Of a stretch of 55,427 nucleotides of DNA, positions 53,329 through 55,427 are shown piece after piece. Position numbers and translations under genes: made by a program. Where the stretch lies: the NCBI GenBank assembly GCA_900317405.1, contig ONGP01000030.1, positions 1 through 55,427 of the forward strand, in the 5' to 3' direction. Below the pieces are notes generated by a model, which was not told the DNA's origin, did not search any database, and saw only the letters and a program-made list of their open reading frames with translations. This stretch comes from an uncultured Prevotella sp. Lineage in GTDB: Bacteria; Bacteroidota; Bacteroidia; Bacteroidales; Bacteroidaceae. The number at the start of each line of letters is the position of its first letter. Position 1 is the first letter of the stretch.

Positions 53329-55219
53329 TATTCGTCGATCATTCTCTAAGAAACTCAGTGTTGCGCTTTTTCTGCTGGCAGTGCCCATATTTGTGGTGTC
53401 GCTAGGCGTATTGTTCACCCAATCGCGCCAGATAATTCGCAACGAGGCTATCGGCCACGTCAACAGTGTGCTTGGTGCAACAATGCAGCAATTGCGTCGT
53501 AATCTTATCACCATCGAGACGGCCACCAATGCAAACCTGTGGCAAGTAGAACAGTCGTTTTCTCCCGATTCGATAATCCACTTCACTAATCGTATAGTAA
53601 GTATTAATCCACACATCGATGGTTGTTCCATCAGTGCCGAACCTGATGTTTTCCCTAAGTACGGTCGCTTTTTCTCGGCTTATACCGTAAGAGAACCAGA
53701 CTCTATTACTACTGTGATCGAGGAACCGTACGACTACTTTAATAAGATATGGTATAAGACCCCGCGCGACCTTCATGGTCCTTGTTGGGTGGCTTACTAC
53801 GATGAGGCCGACTCGCTGGAACTTACCCTCGATGGTATGGTGGCGTCGTACGGCCGACCGCTATACAGAGCCGATAGCTCCTTTGTTGGCGTCATTTCTA
53901 CCGATCTCTCGCTGTTGCGCCTTTCGCACTCAATGTCAGAGATGAAACCATATCCTCACTCGTATTTCATGATGATAGATGAGGAGGGTCGCTACTTTGT
54001 TCATCCAGATTCTACACGCTTGTTCAAGCAGACCATATTTAATGGTGCCGACACTCGTAAACAGGCCGATGTGATAGTGTTGGGACACGAGATGACTAGT
54101 GGCAAACAGGGCAGCATGATGGTAAATATAGATGGTGCCAACTGCATTGTATGCTATCAGCCTGTGCCTGGCACACCGTGGAGTTTGGGTATTGTCTGTC
54201 CTGATAGCGATGTGATGGCTGGCTACCATAAACTTACGTATATCGTTGTGACGCTTCTTGTCATAGGTCTGTTGGTTATCATCCTATTGTGTTATAGGGC
54301 TTTGGGCCACACCATCAGTCCGCTATATCAGTTGCTCGATAAAACCCAGATTGTTGCCTCGGGCAATATGGAGGTTTATATCCCCCGTACCACACGTACC
54401 GACGTTATCGGCCGATTGCAGAATAGCTTTGCCTCTATGCTAGAGTCGCTCAACTTCCACATGGGCAGTGTGCGCTATATCAGTGAGCAGACTCAGCGTA
54501 AAAACGAGGAACTGCAGCAAGCCACCCAGATGGTTCAAGAGGCCGACAGGCAGAAGACAGCCTTTATCCAAAACGTTACCCACCAGATACGTACTCCGCT
54601 TAATATCATTATGGGCTTTACTCAGGTGATTAGCGATACTGGTAGCAGTGTGCTTTCTGACGAGGATAAGAAGAGTGTTACAGATACGATGAGTCATAAT
54701 GCCAAGCAGTTGGCACGTATGGTCCAGATGCTGTTTGATAGCTCCGACACAGGACTCTCTCAGGAGTTGGAAAGTCATAAGAACGACCATGTGTCGTGTA
54801 ACGAAGTGGCTCGCGAGGCGGTCAGCTTTGTCAGGTTGCACTATCCTGATGTAAATATTAATATGGAAACCCAGTTGGCCGACGATTTCTGCATACAGAC
54901 CAATCGTCTGTATCTTATGCGCACACTTCGCGAGTTGCTATACAATTCAGCTAAGTATTCCGATGGCCAGCATGTAGTATTACGCATCTCGCATACTGAT
55001 GAAACTATCAACTTTATAGTAGAAGACACAGGCAAGGGTATCTCCGAGGCTGATAGTGAACTGCTGTTTAAGTTCTTCACCAAGGTCGATGACCTTTCTG
55101 AGGGTCTAGGCTTGGGCCTTCCGCTAGCCAAACGTCACGCCCAAAACCTTGGTGGCGACATTACCTTCGATTCCACTTACCACACCGGCTGTCGCTTTAT
55201 ACTTACTTTATTTAGATAA
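53321..55219 (+). CDS. Membrane sensor histidine kinase with Cache-type domain
   Basis: The 632-residue protein has helices at about 13-33 and 305-327, an extracytoplasmic domain with YGRFFSAY and YFVHPDSTR, a HAMP linker (SPLYQLLDKTQIVASGNM), a HisKA box with His421 (FIQNVTHQIRTPLNIIMGF), and an HATPase_c domain with N-box (ELLYNSAKYSDG), DTGKGIS and GLGLGLPLAKRHA. It should autophosphorylate and pass phosphate to a response regulator, none of which is encoded in the window. Its sensor region is strongly similar to that of the SpoIIE phosphatase at 2637-4571. It lies in the ptb-buk operon. Confidence 0.88.
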   Translation: MINIRRSFSKKLSVALFLLAVPIFVVSLGVLFTQSRQIIRNEAIGHVNSVLGATMQQLRRNLITIETATNANLWQVEQSFSPDSIIHFTNRIVSINPHIDGCSISAEPDVFPKYGRFFSAYTVREPDSITTVIEEPYDYFNKIWYKTPRDLHGPCWVAYYDEADSLELTLDGMVASYGRPLYRADSSFVGVISTDLSLLRLSHSMSEMKPYPHSYFMMIDEEGRYFVHPDSTRLFKQTIFNGADTRKQADVIVLGHEMTSGKQGSMMVNIDGANCIVCYQPVPGTPWSLGIVCPDSDVMAGYHKLTYIVVTLLVIGLLVIILLCYRALGHTISPLYQLLDKTQIVASGNMEVYIPRTTRTDVIGRLQNSFASMLESLNFHMGSVRYISEQTQRKNEELQQATQMVQEADRQKTAFIQNVTHQIRTPLNIIMGFTQVISDTGSSVLSDEDKKSVTDTMSHNAKQLARMVQMLFDSSDTGLSQELESHKNDHVSCNEVAREAVSFVRLHYPDVNINMETQLADDFCIQTNRLYLMRTLRELLYNSAKYSDGQHVVLRISHTDETINFIVEDTGKGISEADSELLFKFFTKVDDLSEGLGLGLPLAKRHAQNLGGDITFDSTYHTGCRFILTLFR

Positions 55220-55310
55220 AATATCAGGAAAAAGTGGGCTATTTTACGTATAAGTTTTATTTAATAAACAAAATGTAACAAATAGAAAAGTCCATTTCGC
55301 TAAATAGTGG

Positions 55311-55318
55311 TATCTTTG
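55311..55318 (+). promoter_or_regulatory. Promoter -7 element of the last gene
   Basis: TATCTTTG followed by CAAGCGG lies 71 bases before the ATG at 55390. No TTTG is seen at the usual upstream spacing. Confidence 0.5.
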
Positions 55319-55389
55319 CAAGCGGAATTTAATCTAAAAGCCAAATTTAATTTTTTATTAATATCAGTAACTAACAAAATTTTAAAATT

Positions 55390-55427
55390 ATGAAAATGAA
55401 AAAGTTTATTTCGCTTGCTGCTGTAGT
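55390..55427 (+). CDS. Exported protein, truncated by the window end
   Basis: The first 12 codons read MKMKKFISLAAVV, a typical signal peptide start, with an A/T-rich leader. The promoter is at 55311-55318. The rest lies beyond the window, so no product can be given; an outer-membrane protein is a common neighbour but is a guess. Confidence 0.55.
   Translation, partial: MKMKKFISLAAV

Noticed and set aside
1-55427. CRISPR arrays, rRNA genes, restriction-modification or toxin-antitoxin systems
   Set aside because: None was seen on reading the window; no repeated spacer-like units, rRNA signatures or characteristic gene pairs are present.

Overview
This looks like a chromosomal segment of a Prevotella-like member of the Bacteroidales. 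The evidence is a diheme fumarate reductase operon in frdC-frdA-frdB order, a suf cluster directly behind rimP-nusA-infB, Bacteroidales-type conserved proteins (DUF2851, DUF3109, a DUF2520/Rossmann protein, a THUMP-like methyltransferase), carbohydrate-active enzymes of families CE1, CE2 and GH95, and many promoters of the Bacteroidetes form TTTG-N19/20-TAnnTTTG. Most of the window is vertically inherited core genome. The clear mobile element is one IS110-type insertion sequence; a tRNA-bounded islet near 30.1-30.5 kb may be a second.

Layout. 0.1-5.8 kb: a tightly packed rightward operon of a Fur-family repressor, HAD phosphatase, acyl-CoA thioesterase, THI5-like periplasmic binding protein, Cache-HAMP-SpoIIE phosphatase, SpoT-like HD hydrolase and cytidylate-kinase-like protein, closed by a terminator. 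5.9-9.4 kb: leftward frdCAB with a palindrome over its promoter. 9.5-14.9 kb: DUF2520 protein, dprA-DUF2851, dusB and a CE2 esterase. 14.9-16.2 kb: the IS110 element. 16.3-20.0 kb: lemA-ruvB-coaD-ybeY-FMN-binding protein-HAD. 20.0-28.3 kb, leftward: CtpA-type protease, topoisomerase IV subunit B, a GNAT-like protein, a methyltransferase, a fucose-isomerase-like protein and a regulator/membrane-protein pair. 28.4-32.5 kb: TfoX-N protein, CE1 esterase, tRNA-like remnant, small membrane protein, tRNA-Asn and a second S41 protease. 32.6-43.9 kb: rimP-nusA-infB-sufB-purine permease-sufC-sufD-sufS-rnhB, probably one long transcription unit. 44.0-50.0 kb: gpmI-ung-DUF3109, facing a GH95-AraC pair. 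50.0-55.2 kb: ptb-buk followed by two overlapping sensor-kinase genes. The window ends in the signal peptide of a further exported protein.

The most interesting biology is a set of three membrane sensors with recognisably related extracytoplasmic Cache-type domains but different outputs: a SpoIIE serine/threonine phosphatase (2.6 kb), a kinase-like protein that has lost its phospho-acceptor histidine and its ATPase domain (52.0 kb), and an intact histidine kinase (53.3 kb). The first is encoded next to an orphan THI5-like binding protein, the other two behind butyrate-pathway genes.

A caution for any user: four otherwise conserved genes (frdB, infB, gpmI, GH95) each lack a short internal stretch (roughly 45-75 bases by comparison with remembered family members) and are thrown out of frame. 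Because infB and gpmI should be essential, assembly or consensus error is the most likely explanation, though real lesions cannot be excluded from the sequence alone.
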